A stretch of 64,000 bases of DNA from Rhea pennata. Taxonomy: Eukaryota; Chordata; Aves; Rheiformes; Rheidae. Location: contig NC_084663.1 of the NCBI RefSeq assembly GCF_028389875.1, positions 215,908,876 through 215,972,875 of the forward strand, in the 5' to 3' direction. A program made the translations under genes and the position numbers. Within the stretch, counting starts at the first letter, position 1; each line of letters starts with the position of its first letter. Under the pieces are notes generated by a model. The model had not been told where the DNA came from and searched no databases. It worked only from the letters and a program-made list of their open reading frames with translations. Of this stretch, positions 53,401 through 64,000 are shown piece after piece.

Positions 53401-56400
53401 GTGCACCGCGCGTGGGAGAGCGGTCAGTGCCCCGTGCGTGGGAGAGCGGTCAGTGCACCGTGCGTGGGAGAGCGGTCAGTGCACCATGCGTGGGAGAGCG
53501 GTCAGTGCCCCGTGCGTGGGAGAGCGGTCAGTGCACCGCGCGTGGGAGAGCGGTCAGTGCACCATGCGTGGGAGAGCGGTCAGTGCACTGTGCGTGGGAG
53601 AGCGGTCAGTGCCCCGTGCGTGGGAGAGCGGTCAGTGCCCCGTGCGTGGGAGAGCGGTCAGTGCACCGCGCGTGGGAGAGCGGTCAGTGCCCCGTGCGTG
53701 GGAGAGCGGTCAGTGCACGGTGCGTGGGAGAGCGGTCAGTGCACCGTGCGTGGGAGAGCGGTCAGTGCACCGCGCGTGGGAGAGCGGTCAGTGCCCCGTG
53801 CGTGGGAGAGCGGTCAGTGCACCGTGCGTGGGAGAGCGGTCAGTGCACTGTGCGTGGGAGAGCGGTCAGTGCCCCGTTTGTGGGAGAGCGGTCACTGCAC
53901 CGTGCGTGGGAGAGCGGTCACTGCACCGTGCGTGGGAGAGCGGTCAGTGCACTGTGCGTGGGAGAGCGGTCAGTGCACGGTGCGTGGGAGAGCGGTCACT
54001 GCACCGTGCGTGGGATAGCGGTCAGTGCACGGTGCGTGGGAGAGCGGTCAGTGCCCCGTGCGTGGGAGAGCGGTCAGTGCCCGGTGCGTGGGAGAGCGGT
54101 CAGTGCACCGTGCGTGGGAGAGCGGTCAGTGCACGGTGCGTGGGAGAGCGGTCAGTGCACCATGCGTGGGAGAGCGGTCAGTGCACCGCGCGTGGGAGAG
54201 CGGTCAGTGCCCAGTGCGTGGGAGAGCGGTCAGTGCACCGTGCGTGGGAGAGCGGTCAGTGCCCCGTGCGTGGGAGAGCGGTCAGTGCACGGTGCATGGG
54301 AGAGCGGTCAGTGCACCATGCGTGGGAGAGCGGTCAGTGCACCGTGTGTGGGAGAGCGGTCAGTGCCCCGTGCGTGGGAGAGCGGTCAGTGCACTGTGCG
54401 TGGGAGAGCGGTCAGTGCACGGTGCGTGGGAGAGCGGTCAGTGCACCGTGCGTGGGAGAGCGGTCACTGCACCATGCGTGGGAGAGCGGTCAGTGCACGG
54501 TGCGTGGGAGAGCGGTCACTGCACCATGCGTGGGAGAGCGGTCAGTGCACGGTGCGTGGGAGAGCGGTCAGTGCACCGTGCGTGGGAGAGCGGTCAGTGC
54601 ACCGCGCGTGGGAGAGCGGTCAGTGCACGGTGCGTGGGAGAGCGGTCAGTGCACCATGCGTGGGAGAGCGGTCAGTGCACGGTGCGTGGGAGAGCGGTCA
54701 GTGCCCCGTGCGTGGGAGAGCGGTCAGTGCACCGTGCGTGGGAGAGCGGTCAGTGCCCCGTGCGTGGGAGAGCGGTCAGTGCACCGTGCGTGGGAGAGCG
54801 GTCAGTGCCCCGTGCGTGGGAGAGCGGTCACTGCACCGCGCGTGGGAGAGCGGTCACTGCACCATGCGTGGGAGAGCGGTCAGTGCCCCGTGCGTGGGAG
54901 AGTGGTCAGTGCACCGCGCGTGGGAGAGTGGTCAGTGCACCGTGCGTGGGAGAGCGGTCAGTGCCCCGTGCGTGGGAGAGTGGTCAGTGCACCGTGCGTG
55001 GGAGAGCGGTCAGTGCCCCGTGCGTGGGAGAGCGGTCAGTGCACGGTGCCTGGGAGAGCGGTCAGTGCACCATGCGTGGGAGAGCGGTCAGTGCTCCGTG
55101 CGTGGGAGAGCGGTCACTGCACCATGCGTGGGAGAGCGGTCAGTGCTCCGTGCGTGGGAGAGCGGTCAGTGCACCATGCGTGGGAGAGCGGTCAGTGCAC
55201 GGTGCGTGGGAGAGCGGTCAGTGCACCGCGCGTGGGAGAGCGGTCACTGCACCGCGCGTGGGAGAGCGGTCAGTGCACCGTGCGTGGGAGAGCGGTCAGT
55301 GCACCGTGCGTGGGAGAGCGGTCACTGCACCATGCGTGGGAGAGCGGTCAGTGCTCCGTGCGTGGGAGAGCGGTCACTGCACCATGCGTGGGAGAGCGGT
55401 CAGTGCTCCGTGCGTGGGAGAGCGGTCACTGCACCATGCGTGGGAGAGCGGTCAGTGCACCGTGCGTGGGAGAGCGGTCACTGCACCATGCGTGGGAGAG
55501 CGGTCACTGCACGGTGCGTGGGAGAGCGGTCAGTGCCCCGTGCGTGGGAGAGCGGTCAATGCACCGTGCGTGGGAGAGCGGTCACTGCACCATGCGTGGG
55601 AGAGCGGTCAGTGCTCCGTGCGTGGGAGAGCGGTCACTGCACCATGCGTGGGAGAGCGGTCACTGCACCGTGCGTGGGAGAGCGGTCAGTGCACCGCGCG
55701 TGGGAGAGCGGTCAGTGCCCCGTGTGTGGGAGAGCGGTCAGTGCACCGTGTGTGGGAGAGCGGTCAGTGCCCCGTGCGTGGGAGAGCGGTCACTGCACCG
55801 TGCGTGGGAGAGCGGTCAGTGCCCCGTGCGTGGGAGAGCGGTCAGTGCACGGTGCGTGGGAGAGCGGTCAGTGCACCGTGCGTGGGAGAGCGGTCAGTGC
55901 CCCGTGTGTGGGAGAGCGGTCAGTGCACGGTGCGTGGGAGAGCGGTCAGTGCACGGTGCGTGGGAGAGCGGTCAGTGCACCGCGCGTGGGAGAGCGGTCA
56001 GTGCCCCGTGCGTGGGAGAGCGGTCACTGCACCGCGCGTGGGAGAGCGGTCAGTGCACGGTGCCTGGGAGAGCGGTCACTGCACCGTGCGTGGGAGAGCG
56101 GTCAGTGCCCCGTGCGTGGGAGAGCGGTCAGTGCACTGTGCGTGGGAGAGCGGTCAGTGCCCCGTGCGTGGGAGAGCGGTCAGTGCACGGTGCCTGGGAG
56201 AGCAGTCAGTGCCCCGTGCGTGGGAGAGCGGTCAGTGCCCCGTGCGTGGGAGAGCGGTCAGTGCACCGTGCGTGGGAGAGCGGTCAGTGCACGGTGCCTG
56301 GGAGAGCAGTCAGTGCCCCGTGCGTGGGAGAGCGGTCACTGCACCGTGCGTGGGAGAGCGGTCAGTGCACGGTGCGTGGGAGAGCGGTCAGTGCACCGTG

Positions 56401-59400
56401 CGTGGGAGAGCGGTCAGTGCACCGTGCGTGGGAGAGCGGTCAGTGCTCCGTGCGTGGGAGAGCGGTCACTGCACGGTGCGTGGGAGAGCGGTCAGTGCCC
56501 CGTGCGTGGGAGAGCGGTCAGTGCCCCGTGCGTGGGCGAGCGGTCAGTGCACGGTGCGTGGGAGAGCGGTCAGTGCACGGTGCGTGGGAGAGCGGTCAGT
56601 GCCCCGTGCGTGGGAGAGCGGTCAGTGCACTGTGCGTGGGAGAGCGGTCAGTGCACCGTGCGTGGGAGAGCGGTCAGTGCACGGTGCGTGGGAGAGCGGT
56701 CACTGCACCGTGCGTGGGAGAGCGGTCAGTGCACTGCGCGTGGGAGAGCGGTCTGTGCCCAGTGCGTGGGAGAGCGGTCAGTGCACCGTGCGTGGGAGAG
56801 CGGTCACTGCACCGTGCGTGGGAGAGCGGTCAGTGCCCCGTGCGTGGGAGAGCGGTCAGTGCACCGCGCGTGGGAGAGCGGTCAGTGCACCGCGCGTGGG
56901 AGAGCGGTCAGTGCACCGTGCGTGGGAGAGCGGTCAGTGCACCGTGCGTGGGAGAGCGGTCAGTGCACCGCGCGTGGGAGAGCGGTCAGTGCACCGTGCG
57001 TGGGAGAGCGGTCAGTGCACTGTGCGTGGGAGAGCGGTCAGTGCACTGTGCGTGGGAGAGCGGTCAGTGCCCCGTGCGTGGGAGAGCGGTCAGTGCCCCG
57101 TGCGTGGGAGAGCGGTCACTGCACGGTGCGTAGGAGAGCGGTCAGTGCCCCGTGCGTGGGAGAGCGGTCACTGCACGGTGCGTGGGAGAGCGGTCAGTGC
57201 ACCATGCGTGGGAGAGCGGTCACTGCACCATGCGTGGGAGAGCGGTCAGTGCACCGTGCGTGGGAGAGCGGTCAGTGCCCCGTGCGTGGGAGAGCGGTCA
57301 GTGCTCTGTGCGTGGGAGAGCGGTCAGTGCACCGTGCGTGGGAGAGCGGTCAGTGCACCGTGCGTGGGAGAGCGGTCAGTGCACTGTGCGTGGGAGAGCG
57401 GTCAGTGCCCCGTGCGTGGGAGAGCGGTCACTGCACCGTGCGTGGGAGAGCGGTCAGTGCACCGTGCGTGGGAGAGCGGTCAGTGCCCCGTGCGTGGGAG
57501 AGCGGTCAGTGCACCGTGCGTGGGAGAGCGGTCAGTGCCCCGTGCGTGGGAGAGCGGTCAGTGCCCCGCGCGTGGGAGAGCGGTCAGTGCACTGTGCGTG
57601 GGAGAGCGGTCAGTGCACTGCGCGTGGGAGAGCGGTCAGTGCACCGTGCGTGGGAGAGCGGTCAGTGCACTGTGCGTGGGAGAGCGGTCACTGCACCGTG
57701 CGTGGGAGAGCGGTCAGTGCCCCGTGCGTGGGAGAGCGGTCAGTGCACTGTGCGTGGGAGAGCGGTCAGTGCACGGTGCGTGGGAGAGCGGTCAGTGCCC
57801 CGTGCGTGGGAGAGCGGTCAGTGCCCCGTGCGTGGGAGAGCGGTCAGTGCACTGTGCGTTGGAGAGCGGTCAGTGCCCCGTGCGTGGGAGAGCGGTCACT
57901 GCACCGTGCGTGGGAGAGCGGTCAGTGCCCCGTGCGTGGGAGAGCGGTCACTGCACCGTGCGTGGGAGAGCGGTCAGTGCCCCGCGCGTGGGAGAGCGGT
58001 CAGTGCCCCGTGCCTGGGAGAGCGGTCAGTGCCCCGTGCGTGGGAGAGCGGTCAGTGCCCCGTGCGTGGGAGAGCGGTCAGTGCACTGTGCGTGGGAGAG
58101 CGGTCAGTGCCCAGTGCGTGGGAGAGCGGTCAGTGCCCCGCGCGTGGGAGAGCGGTCACTGCACCGTGCATGGGAGAGCGGTCAGTGCACCGCGCGTGGG
58201 AGAGCGGTCAGTGCCCCGTGCGTGGGAGAGCGGTCAGTGCACTGTGCGTGGGAGAGCGGTCAGTGCACCGTGCGTGGGAGAGCGGTCAGTGCACTGTGCG
58301 TGGGAGAGCGGTCACTGCACCGTGCGTGGGAGAGCGGTCAGTGCCCCGTGCGTGGGAGAGCGGTCAGTGCCCCGTGCGTGGGAGAGCGGTCACTGCACCG
58401 TGCGTGGGAGAGCGGTCACTGCACCGTGCGTGGGAGAGCGGTCAGTGCACCGTGCGTGGGAGAGCGGTCAGTGCACCATGCGTGGGAGAGCGGTCAGTGC
58501 CCCGTGCGTGGGAGAGCGGTCAGTGCCCCGTGCGTGGGAGAGCGGTCCCTGCACCGTGCGTGGGAGAGCGGTCACTGCACCGTGCGTGGGAGAGCGGTCA
58601 GTGCCCCGTGCGTGGGAGAGCGGTCAGTGCCCCTTGCGTGGGAGAGCGGTCACTGCACCATGCGTGGGAGAGCGGTCACTGCACCGCGCGTGGGAGAGCG
58701 GTCATTGCCCCGTGCGTGGGAGAGCGGTCAGTGCCCCGTGCGTGGGAGAGCGGTCAGTGCACCATGCGTGGGAGAGCGGTCAGTGCACGGTGCGTGGGAG
58801 AGCGGTCACTGCACCGTGCGTGGGAGAGCGGTCAGTGCACCATGCGTGGGAGAGCGGTCAGTGCACGGTGCGTGGGAGAGCGGTCACTGCACCGTGCGTG
58901 GGAGAGCGGTCAGTGCCCCGTGCGTGGGAGAGCGGTAACTGCACCGCGCGTGGGAGAGCGGTGAGTGCCCCGTGCGTGGGAGAGCGGTCAGTGCACTGCG
59001 TGTGGGAGAGCGGTCAGTGCCCAGTGCGTGGGAGAGCGGTGAGTGCACCGTGCGTGGGAGAGCGGTGAGTGCACCGTGCGTGGGAGAGCGGTCACTGCAC
59101 CGCGCGTGGGAGAGCGGTCACTGCACCATGCGTGGGAGAGCGGTCAGTGCCCCGTGCGTGGGAGAGCGGTCAGTGCACGGTGCGTGGGAGAGCGGTCAGT
59201 GCACCGCGCGTGGGAGAGCGGTCACTGCACCATGCGTGGGAGAGCGGTCAGTGCCCCGTGCGTGGGAGAGCGGTCAGTGCACCGTGCGTGGGAGAGCGGT
59301 CACTGCACCATGCGTGGGAGAGCGGTCAGTGCACCGTGCGTGGGAGAGCGGTCAGTGCACCGTGCGTGGGAGAGCGGTCAGTGCACGGTGCCTGGGAGAG

Positions 59401-62400
59401 CGGTCACTGCACCATGCGTGGGAGAGCGGTCAGTGCACCGTGCGTGGGAGAGCGGTCACTGCACCATGCGTGGGAGAGCGGTCAGTGCACCGTGCGTGGG
59501 AGAGCGGTCACTGCACCATGCGTGGGAGAGCGGTCACTGCACGGTGCGTGGGAGAGCGGTCAGTGCCCCGTGCGTGGGAGAGCGGTCAGTGCCCCGTGCG
59601 TGGGAGAGCGGTCAGTGCACCGTGCGTGGGAGAGCGGTCACTGCACCATGCGTGGGAGAGCGGTCAGTGCTCCGTGCGTGGGAGAGCGGTCACTGCACCA
59701 TGCGTGGGAGAGCGGTCAGTGCACCGTGCGTGGGAGAGCGGTCACTGCACCATGCGTGGGAGAGCGGTCACTGCACGGTGCGTGGGAGAGCGGTCAGTGC
59801 CCCGTGCGTGGGAGAGCGGTCAGTGCACCGTGCGTGGGAGAGCGGTCACTGCACCATGCGTGGGAGAGCGGTCAGTGCTCCGTGCGTGGGAGAGCGGTCA
59901 CTGCACCATGCGTGGGAGAGCGGTCAGTGCCCCGTGCGTGGGAGAGCGGTCAGTGCCCCGTGCGTGGGAGAGCGGTCACTGCACCGTGCGTGGGAGAGCG
60001 GTCAGTGCCCCGTGCGTGGGAGAGCGGTCAGTGCACGGTGCGTGGGAGAGCGGTCACTGCACCGTGCGTGGGAGAGCGGTCACTGCACCGCGCGTGGGAG
60101 AGCGGTCAGTGCACGGTGCCTGGGAGAGCGGTCACTGCACCGTGCGTGGGAGAGCGGTCAGTGCACCGTGCGTGGGAGAGCGGTCAGTGCACGGTGCCTG
60201 GGAGAGCGGTCACTGCATCGTGCCTGGGAGAGCGGTCAGTGCCCCGTGCCTGGGAGAGCGGTCAGTGCACCGTGCGTGGGAGAGCGGTCAGTGCACGGTG
60301 CGTGGGAGAGCGGTCAGTGCACGGTGCCTGGGAGAGCGGTCACTGCACCGTGCGTGGGAGAGCGGTCAGTGCCCCGTGCGTGGGAGAGCGGTCAGTGCAC
60401 GGTGCCTGGGAGAGCGGTCACTGCACCGTGCGTGGGAGAGCGGTCAGTGCACCGTGCGTGGGAGAGCGGTCAGTGCACTGTGCGTGGGAGAGCGGTCAGT
60501 GCCCCGTGCGTGGGAGAGCGGTCAGTGCACGGTGCGTGGGAGAGCGGTCAGTGCCCCGTGCGTGGGAGAGCGGTCAGTGCACCGTGCGTGGGAGAGCGGT
60601 CAGTGCACCGTGCGTGGGAGAGCGGTCAGTGCACCGTGTGTGGGAGAGCGGTCACTGCACCATGCGTGGGAGAGCGGTCAGTGCACTGTGCGTGGGAGAG
60701 CGGTCAGTGCCCCGTGCGTGGGAGAGCGGTCAGTGCCCCTTGCGTGGGAGAGCGGTCACTGCACCGTGCGTGGGAGAGCGGTCAGTGCCCCGTGCGTGGG
60801 AGAGCGGTCAGTGCCCCTTGCGTGGGAGAGCGGTCAGTGCACCGTGCGTGGGAGAGCGGTCAGTGCACGGTGCGTGGGAGAGCGGTCAGTGCCCCGCGCG
60901 TGGGAGAGCGGTCAGTGCACCGCGCGTCGGAGAGCGGTCAGTGCACCGCGCGTGGGAGAGCGGTCAGTGCCCCGTGCGTGGGAGAGCGGTCAGTGCACCG
61001 CGCGTGGGAGAGCGGTCAGTGCACCGCGCGTCGGAGAGCGGTCAGTGCACCGTGCGTGGGAGAGCGGTCAGTGCCCCGTGCGTGGGAGAGCGGTCAGTGC
61101 ACCGCGCGTGGGAGAGCGGTCAGTGCCCCGTGCGTGGGAGAGCGGTCAGTGCACCGTGCGTGGGAGAGCGGTCAGTGCACCATGCGTGGGAGAGCGGTCA
61201 GTGCACCGTGCGTGGGAGAGCGGTCAGTGCACCATGCGTGGGAGAGCGGTCAGTGCACCATGCGTGGGAGAGCGGTCAGTGCACCGTGCGTGGGAGAGCG
61301 GTCAGTGCACGGTGCGTGGGAGAGCGGTCAGTGCCCCGTGCGTGGGAGAGCGGTCAGTGCCCCGTGCGTGGGAGAGCGGTCAGTGCACCATGCGTGGGAG
61401 AGCGGTCAGTGCACCGTGCGTGGGAGAGCGGTCAGTGCACCGCGCGTGGGAGAGCGGTCAGTGCACCATGCGTGGGAGAGCGGTCAGTGCACTGTGCGTG
61501 GGAGAGCGGTCAGTGCACCGTGCGTGGGAGAGCGGTCAGTGCACCGCGCGTGGGAGAGCGGTCAGTGCACCGTGCGTGGGAGAGCGGTCAGTGCCCCGTG
61601 CGTGGGAGAGCGGTCAGTGCCCCGTGCGTGGGAGAGCGGTCAGTGCACCGTGCGTGGGAGAGCGGTCAGTGCACTGTGCGTGGGAGAGCGGTCAGTGCCC
61701 CGTTTGTGGGAGAGCGGTCACTGCACCGTGCGTGGGAGAGCGGTCACTGCACCGTGCGTGGGAGAGCGGTCAGTGCACTGTGCGTGGGAGAGCGGTCAGT
61801 GCACGGTGCGTGGGAGAGCGGTCACTGCACCGTGCGTGGGATAGCGGTCAGTGCACGGTGCGTGGGAGAGCGGTCAGTGCCCCGTGCGTGGGAGAGCGGT
61901 CAGTGCCCGGTGCGTGGGAGAGCGGTCAGTGCACCGTGCGTGGGAGAGCGGTCAGTGCACGGTGCGTGGGAGAGCGGTCAGTGCACCATGCGTGGGAGAG
62001 CGGTCAGTGCACCGCGCGTGGGAGAGCGGTCAGTGCCCAGTGCGTGGGAGAGCGGTCAGTGCACCGTGCGTGGGAGAGCGGTCAGTGCCCCGTGCGTGGG
62101 AGAGCGGTCAGTGCACGGTGCATGGGAGAGCGGTCAGTGCACCATGCGTGGGAGAGCGGTCAGTGCACCGTGTGTGGGAGAGCGGTCAGTGCCCCGTGCG
62201 TGGGAGAGCGGTCAGTGCACTGTGCGTGGGAGAGCGGTCAGTGCCCCGTGTGTGGGAGAGCGGTCAGTGCCCCGTGCGTGGGAGAGCGGTCAGTGCCCCG
62301 TGCGTGGGAGAGCGGTCAGTGCCCCGTGCGTGGGAGAGCGGTCAGTGCACGGTGCGTGGGAGAGCGGTCAGTGCACCGTGCGTGGGAGAGCGGTCACTGC

Positions 62401-64000
62401 ACCATGCGTGGGAGAGCGGTCAGTGCACGGTGCGTGGGAGAGCGGTCACTGCACCATGCGTGGGAGAGCGGTCAGTGCACGGTGCGTGGGAGAGCGGTCA
62501 GTGCACCGTGCGTGGGAGAGCGGTCAGTGCACCGCGCGTGGGAGAGCGGTCAGTGCACGGTGCGTGGGAGAGCGGTCAGTGCACCATGCGTGGGAGAGCG
62601 GTCAGTGCACGGTGCGTGGGAGAGCGGTCAGTGCCCCGTGCGTGGGAGAGCGGTCAGTGCACCGTGCGTGGGAGAGCGGTCAGTGCCCCGTGCGTGGGAG
62701 AGCGGTCAGTGCCCCGTGCGTGGGAGAGCGGTCAGTGCACCGTGCGTGGGAGAGCGGTCAGTGCCCCGTGCGTGGGAGAGCGGTCACTGCACCGCGCGTG
62801 GGAGAGCGGTCACTGCACCATGCGTGGGAGAGCGGTCAGTGCCCCGTGCGTGGGAGAGTGGTCAGTGCACCGCGCGTGGGAGAGTGGTCAGTGCACCGTG
62901 CGTGGGAGAGCGGTCAGTGCCCCGTGCGTGGGAGAGTGGTCAGTGCACCGTGCGTGGGAGAGCGGTCAGTGCCCCGTGCGTGGGAGAGCGGTCAGTGCAC
63001 GGTGCCTGGGAGAGCGGTCAGTGCACCATGCGTGGGAGAGCGGTCAGTGCTCCGTGCGTGGGAGAGCGGTCACTGCACCATGCGTGGGAGAGCGGTCAGT
63101 GCTCCGTGCGTGGGAGAGCGGTCAGTGCACCATGCGTGGGAGAGCGGTCAGTGCACGGTGCGTGGGAGAGCGGTCAGTGCACCGCGCGTGGGAGAGCGGT
63201 CACTGCACCGCGCGTGGGAGAGCGGTCAGTGCACCGTGCGTGGGAGAGCGGTCAGTGCACCGTGCGTGGGAGAGCGGTCAGTGCACTGTGCGTGGGAGAG
63301 CGGTCAGTGCTCCGTGCGTGGGAGAGCGGTCACTGCACCATGCGTGGGAGAGCGGTCAGTGCTCCGTGCGTGGGAGAGCGGTCACTGCACCATGCGTGGG
63401 AGAGCGGTCAGTGCACCGTGCGTGGGAGAGCGGTCACTGCACCATGCGTGGGAGAGCGGTCACTGCACGGTGCGTGGGAGAGCGGTCAGTGCCCCGTGCG
63501 TGGGAGAGCGGTCAATGCACCGTGCGTGGGAGAGCGGTCACTGCACCATGCGTGGGAGAGCGGTCAGTGCTCCGTGCGTGGGAGAGCGGTCACTGCACCA
63601 TGCGTGGGAGAGCGGTCAGTGCACCGCGCGTGGGAGAGCGGTCAGTGCACCGCGCGTGGGAGAGCGGTCAGTGCCCCGTGTGTGGGAGAGCGGTCAGTGC
63701 ACCGTGTGTGGGAGAGCGGTCAGTGCCCCGTGCGTGGGAGAGCGGTCACTGCACCGTGCGTGGGAGAGCGGTCAGTGCCCCGTGCGTGGGAGAGCGGTCA
63801 GTGCACGGTGCGTGGGAGAGCGGTCAGTGCACCGTGCGTGGGAGAGCGGTCAGTGCCCCGTGTGTGGGAGAGCGGTCAGTGCACGGTGCGTGGGAGAGCG
63901 GTCAGTGCACGGTGCGTGGGAGAGCGGTCAGTGCACCGCGCGTGGGAGAGCGGTCAGTGCCCCGTGCGTGGGAGAGCGGTCACTGCACCGCGCGTGGGAG
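50405..64000. repeat. Second large duplicated block in the array, offset about 7.7-8.5 kb
   Basis: Signposts: GGTAACTGC 50407/58935 (8,528 = 328 monomers); GCGTCGGAG 53231/60927 (7,696 = 296); GGGATAGCG 54016/61842 (7,826 = 301); GTCAATGC 55560/63516 (7,956 = 306). The two copies therefore differ by whole-monomer deletions and insertions. The second copy is cut by the window end. Confidence 0.85.

Larger units (their letters stand above)
35314..64000. repeat. Giant 26-bp satellite array, about 1,103 monomers, continues past the window
   Basis: Monomer: GCGTGGGAGAGCGGTCA (17 bp, near-invariant) + [G/C]TGC + a five-base variable block (ACCGT, CCCGT, ACGGT, ACTGT, ACCAT, ACCGC, TCCGT, ATTGT and others). 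The first two monomers (35314-35365) are degenerate (GAGCAGTCA instead of GAGCGGTCA), then the array is uniform. Core starts at 35366 and at 63992 are 28,626 bp apart, exactly 1,101 x 26, and intermediate rare variants also fall on multiples of 26, so there is no net indel. No unique sequence interrupts it. About 69% GC and three CpG per monomer. All three + frames lack stops in the consensus; the - strand has TGA in every frame cycle. Confidence 0.98.

Noticed and set aside
34877..61844. Series of forward ORFs of 900-2,800 codons
   Set aside because: They are by-products of a stop-free 26-bp tandem repeat; all three frames give the same repeat peptide, there is no promoter, no non-repeat domain and no exon signal.
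35314..64000. CRISPR array
   Set aside because: The repeats are directly contiguous with no unique spacers, and the host is a vertebrate genome.
35314..64000. Telomeric or interstitial telomere repeat
   Set aside because: The unit is 26 bp and contains no TTAGGG; not telomere sequence.

Overview
This window looks like a bird nuclear genome, most likely a GC-rich, repeat-dense gene neighbourhood. The evidence is that four vertebrate genes can be read exon by exon with GT-AG junctions and human-like residues, two antisense 3' ends of avian-type CR1 LINEs are present, and GC-rich minisatellites sit inside small introns. The gene order NUMA1 - XNDC1 - RNF121 - IL18BP holds neighbours of human 11q13.4.

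Layout. Positions 1-1432 (+) hold the last six coding exons of NUMA1 (spindle-pole/cortical dynein adaptor), with its 3'UTR and AATAAA to about 1925. Positions 3335-8166 (-) hold an XRCC1-N-terminal-domain gene (XNDC1-like). Its first four exons are clear. Its 3' end encodes two tandem C-x2-C-x11-H-x3-C zinc fingers, one of which is assembled across a splice junction; the middle exons are not resolved. Positions 8167-9561 form the divergent promoter interval, half of which is a 84-bp tandem repeat. Positions 9562-29541 (+) hold the complete nine-exon RNF121 gene (ER/Golgi multi-pass RING E3 ligase, 325 aa). Two consecutive introns of it carry U12-type (minor spliceosome) signals. Positions 32235-34101 (+) hold a complete five-exon IL18BP gene (149 aa secreted Ig-domain decoy receptor for IL-18). 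Minisatellites lie upstream of it, in two of its introns and downstream of it.

Positions 35314-64000 (45% of the window, running off its end) are one uninterrupted 26-bp tandem array of about 1,103 monomers. The register is kept exactly: the same core motif at 35366 and at 63992 is separated by 1,101 x 26 bp. The monomer has a near-invariant 17-base core and a short hypervariable segment. Variant patterns reveal higher-order structure (390-bp and 650-bp multimers, a roughly 6.1-kb block duplicated in tandem, and a roughly 8-kb block repeated with whole-monomer indels). Because 26 is not a multiple of 3 and the + strand monomer has no stop codon in any phase, all three forward frames stay open for thousands of codons. 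These ORFs are best treated as arithmetic artefacts, not genes.

The genes are not a functional operon. They are a conserved syntenic cluster with a head-to-head pair (XNDC1/RNF121). The most unusual element is the array and the increasing density of tandem repeats toward it.
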